From Capillimicrobium parvum (GTDB taxonomy: Bacteria > Actinomycetota > Thermoleophilia > Solirubrobacterales > Solirubrobacteraceae), in contig NZ_CP087164.1 in NCBI RefSeq assembly GCF_021172045.1, positions 310,001 to 374,000 on the forward strand: 64,000 nucleotides of DNA. The letters run 5' to 3'. The translations under genes and the position numbers were made by a program. Shown one piece after another: positions 25,239 through 35,442 of this stretch. Positions within the stretch are counted from its first letter, which is position 1, and every line of letters begins with the position of its first letter. The notes below the pieces were generated by a model that was given only the letters and a program-made list of their open reading frames with translations, did no database searches and had not been told where the DNA came from.

Positions 25239-26012
25239 CTACGCGGTCAGCTCGGCCGAGCGCCGCCCGAAGCGCCAGGCCTCGGGCCGGGCGCGCGCCA
25301 GCCAGGCCGCCGAGTAGGCGGACACGGCGGCGACCATCGCGCCGAGGACCGCGTCGGCCAGGAAGTGGTTGGCGGTCACGACGATCACGAACGTGACGAG
25401 GAACGGGTACGTGAACCAGAAGACCCGCAGCGCGCGCCAGCGCACGAGCTTCGCCAGCGGCCAGCCGATCATCAGCGCGAACGCGACGTGCATCGACGGC
25501 ACCGCGGCGTACGGGTTGAACAGCGCGCTGACCTTCGCCTGGTCCGGGTCGATGCCGGTGAAGTGCGCGACCGAGTCCTGGAAGCCCCATTCGGGGAACA
25601 TCCGCGGCGGCGCCGCCGGGTAGACGATGTAGCCGATGAGGGCGAGCACCATCGCGACGACCATCATGTTGCGCACGAAGTAGAACGACGAGTTGCGGAA
25701 CAGGTAGAGCCACACGAGCGCCGAGACCGACACGGTCGTCTGCGCGTTCAGGTAGATCCAGCTCGCCACGTCGGTGATGACCCCGGAGCCCGACGCCCAG
25801 GCCTGGACGCTCGGCTCGACGAAGACGTGCAGGCCGCGCTCGATGTCGATCAGCGACCGCGCGTTCTCGAAGGCGGTCGCCGCGCGCCCGTCGATGCCGC
25901 CGCGCACCAGCCGGTAGGCGAGGTAGGCGGCCGCGAAGATGGCGACCTGGCGCACCACGTCCCACGGCCCGTGGGGCATGAAGCGGGCCAGCAGTGACCG
26001 CGCACGGACCAT
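25239..26012 (-). CDS. PAP2-superfamily phosphatase/phosphotransferase, AUR1-like
   Basis: A 257-residue polytopic membrane protein with about six helices. PAP2 active-site motifs are present: NPYAAVPSMHVAFALMIGWPLA (PSMH) and VTANHFLADAVLGAMVA (H-x3-D), plus AAPPRMFPEWGFQDSV. This pattern is shared with inositol phosphorylceramide synthase-like PAP2_3 proteins. Lying upstream of CDP-alcohol phosphatidyltransferase and inositol-phosphate synthase genes, it may remove the phosphate from phosphatidylinositol phosphate or transfer a phosphoinositol head group. The 181 bases after it contain no gene that I can see. Confidence 0.85.
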   Translation of the reverse strand: MVRARSLLARFMPHGPWDVVRQVAIFAAAYLAYRLVRGGIDGRAATAFENARSLIDIERGLHVFVEPSVQAWASGSGVITDVASWIYLNAQTTVSVSALVWLYLFRNSSFYFVRNMMVVAMVLALIGYIVYPAAPPRMFPEWGFQDSVAHFTGIDPDQAKVSALFNPYAAVPSMHVAFALMIGWPLAKLVRWRALRVFWFTYPFLVTFVIVVTANHFLADAVLGAMVAAVSAYSAAWLARARPEAWRFGRRSAELTA

Positions 26013-26062
26013 GACCGGCTCGATGTTAACCGCCGCCTCAGCGGTCGAAGGTGCGGCTACCC

Positions 26063-27604
26063 CTACTTCTCGTCGCAGCGTTCGCCGGTGCGACGGAACA
26101 GCGCGCGGGCCAGATCGACGCGCGCGGCGACCTGGATCGTGCCCGCGGTGAGCGCGCGCACGCGCGTGAACCCGCCGGGTCCCTCCGACACGCACCCGGC
26201 CCCGGAGACCACCGCCCAGTGCGGGCTGAAGCGCACCCGGACGACCGTGCTGCCCGGCGCGGTGGCCCGGACCTCGAAGCTGTCGGCGTCCGTGTCGCGC
26301 GCGCGGCTGCGGTCCACGCCGCCGACCCGGTACAGCTTCCAGTTCGCGTTGCTCCAGACCTGGTGCAGGACGGGCAGGCCGGCGCGGATGAGCGCGGCCT
26401 CCTGGCGGGCCGAGCCGTCGAGGCCAACGTCGGGCAGCGCGACGAACGTGACCGCGTTCTCGTGCAGCCACTCGGTGTAGCGCGCGGAGGTCAGCGGCTT
26501 GTCGCTATAGAAGAGCCCGTTGAGCTCGCGGTCGAGCTGGCGCTCCCAGCCGCGCGCGAGGGGCACGTGCGACGCCAGGTGCGCCGCCTCCCAGTGCGCG
26601 CGGGTGAACGGCACCTCCACGCGCAGCTGCCCGCGCTCCTTCTCGAGGCGCTCGATGAGCGGCGTGTAGTAGCTGGCCTGCGTCGACGGGTCGCCCGCCA
26701 CGACGACGACGTCGCGGATCGGCGGCATCAGCTGCCAGTACAGCAGCGGCACCGCGATCGCGGCGAGCAGCCACCGGCGCTGAGGCCACAGGATGCAGGC
26801 GGCGATCGGGCCGAGCGTGAGCGCGGCGAGCCGGGTGACGTTGCCGCCGACGGCGGTCGGGATGGCGAAGCAGGCGATGACCGCGCCCGCGTAGATGATC
26901 GCGCCCGCGCGCAGGACGCCCTGGCCGCGCGGGAGCGCGAACGCGACGGCGACGAGCGCGGCGAGCGCCGGCCAGAACGCTGAGGCGACGAACGGCTCGG
27001 TTCCGCCCTCCGGGAAGATCGCGGTCATCACGGCGACGGGCACGAGGGCCGCCGCGGCGATCCAGACGCCGAGGCGCCGGCGCGAGCCGATCGCCCACGC
27101 CGCGCCCGCCAGCGCGAGGAACGCCCCGGCGACCGGGCTGGCCAGCGGCGTCACCACGGCCAGGCCGACGGCCAGGCGGACGCGCCCGCGCTGCGCCGCG
27201 AGCAGCGCGCCGAGCGCGAACGGCACGCCGAGCAGGAACGGAATGCGCCCGGTCAGCAGCTGCACGGACACGCCCGCGGCGAACCAGAGGCCGCCGATCA
27301 TCGCGGCGCGGCGGCCGTACGCGCGCTCGACGAGCAGCGAGAAGAGCGCCGCGGCCGCGACGCACGCGAGCGCGGCCGCCACGCGCGGGCCGACGAGGGC
27401 GCCCAGCGGCGGCATGACCATCGAGTACGCCGGGACGTTGTGCCCGCCGTACCAGGCGGTGTTCACGACGACGAATCCGTGCTCGGCGAACAGGTGGCTG
27501 CGGAACACTGCGGCGGCGAGGTCCGCGCTGGCCGGCGCCACGGCGAGGTACACCACGCCGATCGCAGCCGCCACCAGCACGCTGGGCAACAGGGGCCGGC
27601 GCAT
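26063..27604 (-). CDS. Polytopic membrane protein with extracytoplasmic C-terminal domain
   Basis: A 513-residue protein with about ten hydrophobic helices in the first ~310 residues, then a soluble domain (about 315-513). The layout resembles GT-C glycosyltransferases or 6-pyruvoyl-tetrahydropterin-synthase-related membrane proteins: an early acidic and aromatic loop (LFAEHGFVVVNTAWYGGHNVPAYS), and later TQASYYTPLIERLEKERGQLRVEVPF. No DxD pair typical of many GT-C enzymes is obvious. The ATG follows a good leader (MRRPLLPSVLVAAAIGVVYL). It ends 50 bases before the PAP2 gene and may share its transcript. Function unknown. Confidence 0.75.
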   Translation of the reverse strand: MRRPLLPSVLVAAAIGVVYLAVAPASADLAAAVFRSHLFAEHGFVVVNTAWYGGHNVPAYSMVMPPLGALVGPRVAAALACVAAAALFSLLVERAYGRRAAMIGGLWFAAGVSVQLLTGRIPFLLGVPFALGALLAAQRGRVRLAVGLAVVTPLASPVAGAFLALAGAAWAIGSRRRLGVWIAAAALVPVAVMTAIFPEGGTEPFVASAFWPALAALVAVAFALPRGQGVLRAGAIIYAGAVIACFAIPTAVGGNVTRLAALTLGPIAACILWPQRRWLLAAIAVPLLYWQLMPPIRDVVVVAGDPSTQASYYTPLIERLEKERGQLRVEVPFTRAHWEAAHLASHVPLARGWERQLDRELNGLFYSDKPLTSARYTEWLHENAVTFVALPDVGLDGSARQEAALIRAGLPVLHQVWSNANWKLYRVGGVDRSRARDTDADSFEVRATAPGSTVVRVRFSPHWAVVSGAGCVSEGPGGFTRVRALTAGTIQVAARVDLARALFRRTGERCDEK

Positions 27605-27726
27605 CGCCCGAGGGTAGTTGTGCCGCACGTTGCGGGATTCTCGTGCAGCGGACGGTTCGGCGCTTGACGGCGCGGGTAGCGTTGGTCGAGCGAGGGGCGC
27701 CACGAACTCGTTGGGAGACATGAGAC

Positions 27727-28149
27727 GTGAGTCCGACGGAGAGCGTGGACCTGGTGGCGGCGCGCCTGCGCATCCGCCCGGGACGACAGAGCGACGACGA
27801 TGAGGTCTGCCTTCGTCTCGAGGGTCAGCTCGACGGCGACAGCGCGCTGTCCTTGGCGCGCGTGCTGCTCGACGCCCAGCGTGCGGGCAGCGTGCTGGTG
27901 CTCGACCTCTCGCGGCTGTCGTTCGTCGACGTCGCGGGCCTGCGGGTGCTCGTCGACGCCGCGCGCCGCGCCGCGGCCGCCGGCTGCGAGCTGTTCCTGC
28001 GCTCGCCGGCGCCGGACGTGCGCCGGCTGTTCCGGGTCACCGGCCTCGGCATGTGGACGCGCCTCGACGAGGACGGCTGCGTGCGCGCCTCGCTGCCGCC
28101 CCTGTCACGGGCGGTCCTGGGCCGGTTCGGCCGGCCCGGCCTGATCTGA
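27727..28149 (+). CDS. STAS-domain protein without the phosphorylatable serine
   Basis: A 140-residue anti-sigma-factor-antagonist-like protein. LRLEGQLDGDSALSLARVLLDAQRAGSVLVLDLSRLSFVDVAGLRVL is a STAS domain, followed by CELFLRSPAPDVRRLFRVTGLG. In SpoIIAA-type antagonists the loop is DSSG or DSTG with a phosphorylated Ser; here it is FVDVAGL (66-72), so control by kinase is unlikely. The C-terminal 25 residues are a basic tail. No anti-sigma kinase lies nearby. The GTG start is preceded by GGGAGACATGAGAC. Confidence 0.85.
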   Translation: MSPTESVDLVAARLRIRPGRQSDDDEVCLRLEGQLDGDSALSLARVLLDAQRAGSVLVLDLSRLSFVDVAGLRVLVDAARRAAAAGCELFLRSPAPDVRRLFRVTGLGMWTRLDEDGCVRASLPPLSRAVLGRFGRPGLI

Positions 28150-28177
28150 GCGGTCCGCGCGGCCGACGGCGCCTGCG

Positions 28178-29182
28178 CTACCCGGTGTCCTCGCCCGCGG
28201 CCAGGTAGACGATCCGGTCGCCCGCCTGCACCGAGGTGGCGCGGGGGTCGTCGAAGCGCAGCAGCTCCCCGCCGCGCTCGACCGCGATGACCGGCCCGCC
28301 GATGGGCAGCGCCGAGCACGGCCCCGCCTCGCCGGGCGCCACCGGGCGCTCCTTGATGTCGAGCCCCTCGCCGATCGACATGAGGTCCTCGAGCACCTCC
28401 ACCACGCGCGGGGCGTGGGTGGCGAGGCCGAGCAGCCGCCCGGCGCTGCTCGACGTCACGATCACCGAGTTCGCGCCGCTCTGGTGCAGCAGGTGGACGT
28501 TCTCCTCCTCGCGCGCGGCGGCGGCGATCGTCGCGCCCGGGTTGAGCTCGCGCACGGTCAGCGTGATGAGGACCGCCGCGGGGTCGCTGTTGGGCGCGAC
28601 GACCACGGAGGCGGCCTGGTCGACCTGCGCCTGGCGCAGCACCGCCGCCTGCGAGGCGTCGCCCGCCACCGCCGCGAGGCCGTCGGCGACCGCCGCCGCG
28701 CGCGCCTCGGCGCCGGATTCGATGACGACGATGTCCTGGGGCGGCGTGCCATGGGCGCGCAGCGTGCGCACGGCGGCGCGCCCCTTCGTGCCGTAGCCGC
28801 AGACGATCACGTGGTCACGCAAGCCGCGCATCCAGCGCGAGACGCGCCAGTCGTGCCGGGTGCGCTCGGCGAGGATCTCGAGCGTCGTGCCGACGAGGAT
28901 GATCAGGAACAGCACGCGCGCCGGCGTGACGAGCAGCGTGGTCAGCAGGCGCGCCGAGTCGCTCTCGGGGCGCACGTCGCCGTAGCCGGTCGTGGTGACG
29001 CTGACGGTCGAGTAGTAGAAGGCGTCCAGGAGCGAGAGGCCCGACCCGTCGGCGTCCGCGTAGCCGGCGCGGTCGAGGTAGGCGACCATCGCGACGAAGA
29101 CGATCATCGACAGCGCGAGCAGCACGCGCCAGGCGATGCGCTGCAGGGGCGGCCGGCGGTTGCCCGGCAGCCCGACGCTCAC
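28178..29182 (-). CDS. Two-helix potassium channel with RCK (TrkA-N) domain
   Basis: A 334-residue channel. Helix 1 (about 18-36), the pore with the selectivity filter TTGYGD (64-69) and helix 2 (about 77-105) are followed by a RCK/TrkA-N domain starting HVIVCGYGTKGRAAVRTL (near 124) and a TrkA-C part at the end (ERPVAPGEAGPCSALPIGG, then ERGGELLRFDD and AGDRIVYLA). It passes K+ and is gated by ligand or Ca2+ at the RCK ring. The GTG start is 21 bases after the hydrolase gene stop. Confidence 0.93.
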   Translation of the reverse strand: MSVGLPGNRRPPLQRIAWRVLLALSMIVFVAMVAYLDRAGYADADGSGLSLLDAFYYSTVSVTTTGYGDVRPESDSARLLTTLLVTPARVLFLIILVGTTLEILAERTRHDWRVSRWMRGLRDHVIVCGYGTKGRAAVRTLRAHGTPPQDIVVIESGAEARAAAVADGLAAVAGDASQAAVLRQAQVDQAASVVVAPNSDPAAVLITLTVRELNPGATIAAAAREEENVHLLHQSGANSVIVTSSSAGRLLGLATHAPRVVEVLEDLMSIGEGLDIKERPVAPGEAGPCSALPIGGPVIAVERGGELLRFDDPRATSVQAGDRIVYLAAGEDTG

Positions 29183-29203
29183 GGGGAGGGCGGCCAGCGC
29201 TCC

Positions 29204-30004
29204 TCACTCCTGCGCCAGGAAGCCGGCGACCCGATCGACGACGCCCGGGTCGGTGGTCCACGGCCAGTGCCCGGCGCCCGGGCGGATGTCGAGCTCGACC
29301 TCGCCCCCGAGCACCGCGGCGTAGCCGTGGGCGAAGCGGACCGGGATGTACGGGTCGTTCTCGCCCCAGACGACGAGCGCCGGCGCCCGGACGTCGCCGA
29401 GCCGCGCGCCGGCCTCGGCCAGCCGCTCCGGGTCCGCCCAGCGGTAGAGGCGCAGGATCGCCCGCTGCGTGCCCTGGTCGAAGTGGGTGGCGACGGTGTC
29501 GAGGAGCGCGGGCGGGATCGACCGCCGCAGCACCGGCTTGATGGAGAGCCCCATCGCCATCTCGCCGACGAAGGGCATGCGCCACGCGCGCGCGACGCGA
29601 TGCCAGCGGTAGCCGGCCATGAGCGGGACCGCGTCGATGAGCACAAGGCGGCGCACCCGCTCGGGCTCCTCCTGTGCCCATCCGAGCGCGCAGGCGCCCC
29701 AGTCCTCCATCACGAGCCGGACGTCGTCGGCCTCCACGAGCTCGAGGAAGCTGCGCAGGAAGCGCGCGTAGCCCGCGATCGAGTAGTCGAGGTCGCCGCG
29801 CTTGCCCGAGCGGCCGAACCCCGGCAGGTCGACCGCGATGCCGCCGGTGCGCTCGAGGAAGGGCGCCCAGACGTCGCCGTTGGCCGGGACCCCGTGGACG
29901 TAGAGCGGGAGCGGCCCGCCGTCGGCCACGGGTGCCGAGCGCCAGAAGACCGGCTGGCCGTCCAGCTGCTCGGTGTGCTCGGAGAGCTCGGAGACCCGAC
30001 CCAT
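29204..30004 (-). CDS. Alpha/beta hydrolase with Asp nucleophile (haloalkane dehalogenase-like)
   Basis: A 266-residue enzyme. The oxyanion segment LYVHGVPANGDVWAPFLERTG, the nucleophile elbow VMEDWGACALGWA with Asp101 rather than Ser, ENDPYIPVRFA (acid) and GAGHWPWTTDP (His) are those of the haloalkane dehalogenase / epoxide hydrolase branch. The Trp after the nucleophile is one of the two halide-binding residues in dehalogenases. Substrate unknown. It lies upstream of the K+ channel and is divergent from the sugar kinase with 28 bases between the starts. Confidence 0.85.
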   Translation of the reverse strand: MGRVSELSEHTEQLDGQPVFWRSAPVADGGPLPLYVHGVPANGDVWAPFLERTGGIAVDLPGFGRSGKRGDLDYSIAGYARFLRSFLELVEADDVRLVMEDWGACALGWAQEEPERVRRLVLIDAVPLMAGYRWHRVARAWRMPFVGEMAMGLSIKPVLRRSIPPALLDTVATHFDQGTQRAILRLYRWADPERLAEAGARLGDVRAPALVVWGENDPYIPVRFAHGYAAVLGGEVELDIRPGAGHWPWTTDPGVVDRVAGFLAQE

Positions 30005-30032
30005 GCGCGCGGCGACGATAGCGTTCCGCGTC

Positions 30033-30926
30033 GTGCGCGTGCTCTGCCTCGGCGAGACACTGGTCGACCTCATCTGCGAGCGCCCCGTCGACCGGCTCGC
30101 CGACGCCGACGCGTTCGCCCCGCACTTCGGCGGCGCGATGGCCAACGTGTGCGTCGTCGCGGCGCGCTACGGCGCGGCGGTCGAGCTGGCCGGCGGCGCC
30201 GGCGACGACGGCTGGGGGCGCTGGCTGCAGGAGCGCCTCGCCGGCGAGGGCGTCGGGCTCGAGTGGTTCGCGCTCGTCGAGGGGGCGCCGACGGCACTGG
30301 CCTTCGTCACGGTCGACGCGGGCGGCGAGCCGGACTACCTCATCTACGGCGCCGGCATCCACGCCGCGATGGCCGCGGTGGCGCCCCGGCTGCACGAGGC
30401 GGTCGCCGCCTGCGACGCGCTCGTCATCGCCTCGAACACGCTCCTGGACCCCGACGAGCGGCGGGCGACGCTCGACGCGCGCGCGTCGATGCTCGAGCAC
30501 GGCAAGCCGGTGGTGTTCGATCCGAACCTGCGGCTGCACCGCTGGGAGAACCCGGGGCGCGCCGTCACCCTGTCGCGCGAGTGCCTGCCCGGCCTGTTCC
30601 TCCTGAAGTGCAACCGCCACGAGGCGCAGCTGCTGTCGGGGGAGCAGGACGTCGAGCGGGCGGCCGAGGCGCTCCTGGCCGCGGGGGTCGCGAACGTCGT
30701 CGTCTCCCTCGGCGCCGACGGGGCGATGCTGCGCGGCGCCGTGCGCGCCAACGTGCCGGGCGTCCCGGCACAGGTCGTAAGCGCGACGGGCGCGGGGGAC
30801 ACGATGCTCGGCGTGCTCGTCGCGCGCCTGGCCGAGACGCGCTTCTATCCGGCGGCGATCGCGGCGGGCCTGGCCGAGGCGGTGTCCGCGGCGGCACGGA
30901 CGACCGAGCGCTGGGGCGCGACGTGA
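30033..30926 (+). CDS. PfkB-family carbohydrate kinase
   Basis: A 297-residue ribokinase-fold kinase: MRVLCLGETLVDLIC, the first PfkB signature GGAMANVCVVAARYGAAVELAGGAGDDGWG, VFDPNLRLHRW, LKCNRHEAQLLSG, and the ATP-site/catalytic SATGAGDTMLGVLVARLA. It phosphorylates a sugar such as fructose or a deoxy-keto-sugar; the substrate is not clear. The GTG start is placed at the first strand. The stop overlaps the start of the endonuclease III gene as GTGA. Confidence 0.9.
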   Translation: MRVLCLGETLVDLICERPVDRLADADAFAPHFGGAMANVCVVAARYGAAVELAGGAGDDGWGRWLQERLAGEGVGLEWFALVEGAPTALAFVTVDAGGEPDYLIYGAGIHAAMAAVAPRLHEAVAACDALVIASNTLLDPDERRATLDARASMLEHGKPVVFDPNLRLHRWENPGRAVTLSRECLPGLFLLKCNRHEAQLLSGEQDVERAAEALLAAGVANVVVSLGADGAMLRGAVRANVPGVPAQVVSATGAGDTMLGVLVARLAETRFYPAAIAAGLAEAVSAAARTTERWGAT

Positions 30927-31597
30927 CGCCCGCGGCCGCGACGTGGTCGCGCCCGGCCCCGCGGCGGGTGCGCGCGATCCGCGACCGGCTGCGCACGATG
31001 TACGGCCGGCCGATCGCCCCGCCACACCGCCGCCCGCTCGACGAGCTCGTCCTGACGGTGCTGTCGCAGTCGACGAACGACCGCAACCGCGACGTCGCCT
31101 ACCTGCGGCTGACGCGCGCGCTGCCGACGTGGGAGGCCGTGCGCGACGCGCCGGTCTCGGTCGTCGAGGAGGCGATCCGCCCCGGCGGCATCTCGAAGGT
31201 CAAGTCGGCGCGCATCCAGGCGATCCTGCGCGCCATCGGGGATCCGCTCTCGCTCGACGACCTGGCCTCGATGTCCGTCGCCGACGCTCAGCGCGAGCTC
31301 TGCGCGCTGCCGGGCGTGGGCCGCAAGACCGCGGCGTGCGTCCTGTGCTTCGCGTTCGGCATGCACGACGTCCCGGTCGACACCCACGTCTCCCGGGTCG
31401 GCTCGCGCCTGCACCTCTTCCGGCCCAAGGCGGGCTTCGAGGAGATGCACGACACCATGCTCGCCCTGACCCCGGAGGGCCAGGCGCTCGAGCTGCACGT
31501 GAACCTGCTGCGCCACGGGCGCAGGACGTGCCACGCCCGCATCCCGGACTGCGCGAGCTGCGCGCTGCGGCGGATGTGTCCTGAGCGGCGCGGTTGA
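30923..31597 (+). CDS. nth: Endonuclease III-like DNA glycosylase/AP lyase
   Basis: A 224-residue helix-hairpin-helix base-excision enzyme. LPGVGRKTAACVLCFAFGMHDVPVDTHVSRV contains the catalytic Lys (GRKTA) and Asp (PVDTHV). The C-terminal 4Fe-4S site is Cys-x6-Cys-x2-Cys-x5-Cys in CHARIPDCASCALRRMC. It removes oxidised pyrimidines from DNA. The start GTG overlaps the kinase stop. The N-terminal 20 residues are basic. It ends 12 bases before the -10 region of the dnaK promoter begins its 5' part. Confidence 0.93.
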   Translation: MTPAAATWSRPAPRRVRAIRDRLRTMYGRPIAPPHRRPLDELVLTVLSQSTNDRNRDVAYLRLTRALPTWEAVRDAPVSVVEEAIRPGGISKVKSARIQAILRAIGDPLSLDDLASMSVADAQRELCALPGVGRKTAACVLCFAFGMHDVPVDTHVSRVGSRLHLFRPKAGFEEMHDTMLALTPEGQALELHVNLLRHGRRTCHARIPDCASCALRRMCPERRG

Positions 31598-31621
31598 ACG
31601 CGTCCAAAAATCTGCCATAAT
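31594..31621 (+). promoter_or_regulatory. Promoter of the dnaK operon
   Basis: TTGAAC and CATAAT are spaced by 16 bases, a good match to the housekeeping sigma-A consensus and rare in such GC-rich DNA. The -35 box overlaps the last codons of nth. The predicted start of transcription is near 31628, leaving a leader of about 38 bases with GAAGGAG before the dnaK ATG. Confidence 0.75.
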
Positions 31622-31633
31622 GTCGCTCAGATT
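31609..31633 (+). promoter_or_regulatory. AATCT-N15-AGATT palindrome over the dnaK promoter (candidate HspR operator)
   Basis: The 25-base inverted repeat AATCT-N15-AGATT (extending to AAATCTG and CAGATTT) covers the -10 box and start site. The same arms and spacing recur at the clpB promoter. HspR, encoded in this operon, represses dnaK and clpB in actinobacteria through HAIR sites, so this palindrome is the best local candidate for its operator. The classical HAIR sequence CTTGAGT-N7-ACTCAAG is absent. Confidence 0.6.
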
Positions 31634-31665
31634 TCATTCGCAAGGGCGAAGGAGCACTTCACAGC

Positions 31666-33588
<1,923 letters not shown>

Positions 33589-33591
33589 GCC

Positions 33592-34239
33592 ATGGTCGAC
33601 CAGCCACGCGACATCGCGGAGCAGCGTGACGCCGCCGTGCAGGCGGACGCCGAGGAGGCGTCCGCCGCGGCGGCGGCCGACGCGCGGCAGGCCGAGGAGG
33701 AGGCGGCCCAGGTCGTCGAGCAGGATCTCGAGGAGCTGCAGGCGCGGGCCGCCCAGCGCGACGAGTACCTCGCGCTGGCCCAGCGCACGCAGGCGGACTT
33801 CGAGAACTTCCGCAAGCGCGCCACCCGCGATGCCCAGGCCGCCGAGGCCCGGGGCATCGCCAAGGTCGCCCGGGAGCTGCTGCCCGCGCTCGACAACCTC
33901 GAGCGCGCGCTCGCGGCCGCCGAGGCCGAGGAGATGGGCACCGCCGCCGGCCCGAACGGCGGAGATGCCGGCCACGTCCATGCCGGTGGTGGTCAGACCG
34001 AGCACCACCTGACCGCGGGCATCCGCCTGGTCCAGCAGGACCTCGTGGCCGCGCTCGAGCGCGTCGGGATCGAGCCGTTCTCGCCGAAGGGCGAGACGTT
34101 CGACCCCAACGAGCACGAGGCGATGGTCCAGCAGCCCGTGGAGGGCGCCGAGTCCGGCACCGTCGTCGAGGTCTACCAGCAGGGCTACCGGCTCAACGGG
34201 AGCATCATCCGCCCGGCCCGAGTGGTGGTGGCCGCGTAA
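33592..34239 (+). CDS. grpE: Nucleotide exchange factor GrpE with a His/Gly-rich loop
   Basis: A 215-residue cofactor that speeds ADP release from DnaK. It has an acidic N-terminus, a long helix (40-113), the motif QADFENFRKRATRD, and the C-terminal beta domain (FDPNEHEAMVQ, GTVVEVYQQGYRLNGSIIRPARVVVA). Between the helix bundle and the beta domain is an insert (about 114-139, GTAAGPNGGDAGHVHAGGGQ then TEHH) with four His residues, not usual for GrpE. The gene starts 3 bases after dnaK. Confidence 0.95.
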   Translation: MVDQPRDIAEQRDAAVQADAEEASAAAAADARQAEEEAAQVVEQDLEELQARAAQRDEYLALAQRTQADFENFRKRATRDAQAAEARGIAKVARELLPALDNLERALAAAEAEEMGTAAGPNGGDAGHVHAGGGQTEHHLTAGIRLVQQDLVAALERVGIEPFSPKGETFDPNEHEAMVQQPVEGAESGTVVEVYQQGYRLNGSIIRPARVVVAA

Positions 34240-34293
34240 AGTGACCCCCTCGACCACCACCCACCACGCCTGGCGGGCCCGGAGGCGTCGCTG

Positions 34294-35442
34294 ATGGCGC
34301 AGCAGGACCTGTACCGGGTGCTGGGCGTCGACAAGAAGGCGTCGCAGGACGAGATCAAGAAGGCGTACCGCAAGCTGGCGCGCCAGTACCACCCGGACCG
34401 CAACCCGGACGACGCGTCGGCCGAGTCGCGGTTCAAGGAGATCTCGGCTGCCTACGACGTGCTCGGCGACCCCGACAAGCGCAAGGAGTACGACCGCCAG
34501 GGCGCCAACCCGTTCGCCGGCGCCAACCCGTTCGGGACCGGCGCGGGGGGACCGGGCGGCGGCTTCGAGGCCGGCAGCTTCTCGGACATCCTGTCGAACC
34601 TGTTCGGCTCCGCCCGGGGCGGAGCCGGTGGGGCGGGCGGCGCCGGCCGCGCGACCCCGCAGCCCGAGCGCGGCCGCGATCTCGAGGCCGAGGTGCGCCT
34701 CAGCTTCCAGCAGGCGGTCGACGGCGCGCAGGTCTCGCTGTCGGTGCCGACGTCGTCGATGTGCGGCACCTGCCATGGGACAGGGGCGAAGCCGGGCACG
34801 ACGCCGAAGGTGTGCCCGCGCTGCCAGGGCCGGGGCGTCGAGAACCAGGGCCAGGGTCTGTTCTCGATCTCACAGCCGTGTTCGATGTGCGGCGGCAGCG
34901 GCGCGATCATCGAAGAGCCCTGCCCCACCTGCCAGGGCACCGGGGCGGTGCGCACCGTCAAGAACTACAAGGTCAACGTCCCGGCCGGCGTGCGGGAGGG
35001 CTCGCGTGTCCGCCTGGCCGGCAAGGGCGAGCCCGGCCGCCGCGGCGGACCCCCCGGCGACCTTTACGTCATCACCCACGTGGATGCTTCGCCTGTGTTC
35101 AAGCGCAAGGGCGACCACCTCGAGGTCGAGGTGCCGCTCACCATCCCCGAGGCGCTGCGCGGGGCCGAGATCGAGGTGCCGACCCTGTCGGGCAGCAAGC
35201 GGCTGCGCGTCAAGCCCGGCACGAAGCACGGCACCGTCCAGCGGCTGCGCGGCGAGGGCCCGCCGAAGCTGTCGGACAAGAAGCACCGCGGCGACATTCA
35301 CTACCGCTTCGTCCTCGACGTCCCCGATCACCTCACGCGCGAGCAGGAGGCGGCGGTCGAGGAGCTCTCGAAGGTCATGAACGGCAACCCGCGGGCGAAG
35401 CTGTTCGCCGGCGGGGCGGGCGCGGCCGGGAAGGCGGCGTGA
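34294..35442 (+). CDS. dnaJ: Chaperone DnaJ (Hsp40)
   Basis: A 382-residue type I J-protein. J domain (1-70) with the HPD motif in YHPDRNPDD, a Gly/Phe-rich linker, four zinc repeats (CGTCHGTGAKPG, CPRCQGRG, CSMCGGSG, CPTCQGTG), and two C-terminal substrate domains (KNYKVNVPAGVREGSRVRLAGKGEPG). It delivers clients to DnaK. The stop overlaps the hspR start as TGATG. The 54-base gap after grpE holds no clear terminator. Confidence 0.97.
   Translation: MAQQDLYRVLGVDKKASQDEIKKAYRKLARQYHPDRNPDDASAESRFKEISAAYDVLGDPDKRKEYDRQGANPFAGANPFGTGAGGPGGGFEAGSFSDILSNLFGSARGGAGGAGGAGRATPQPERGRDLEAEVRLSFQQAVDGAQVSLSVPTSSMCGTCHGTGAKPGTTPKVCPRCQGRGVENQGQGLFSISQPCSMCGGSGAIIEEPCPTCQGTGAVRTVKNYKVNVPAGVREGSRVRLAGKGEPGRRGGPPGDLYVITHVDASPVFKRKGDHLEVEVPLTIPEALRGAEIEVPTLSGSKRLRVKPGTKHGTVQRLRGEGPPKLSDKKHRGDIHYRFVLDVPDHLTREQEAAVEELSKVMNGNPRAKLFAGGAGAAGKAA

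Noticed and set aside
28415-31597. A single 1060-codon plus-strand open frame ending in endonuclease III
   Set aside because: Only the last 224 codons are real. The rest is antisense to the K+ channel and hydrolase genes or out of frame with the kinase; high GC leaves such frames open by chance.
31597-31665. Classical HAIR element CTTGAGT-N7-ACTCAAG at dnaK
   Set aside because: Not present; only the AATCT-N15-AGATT palindrome is found.
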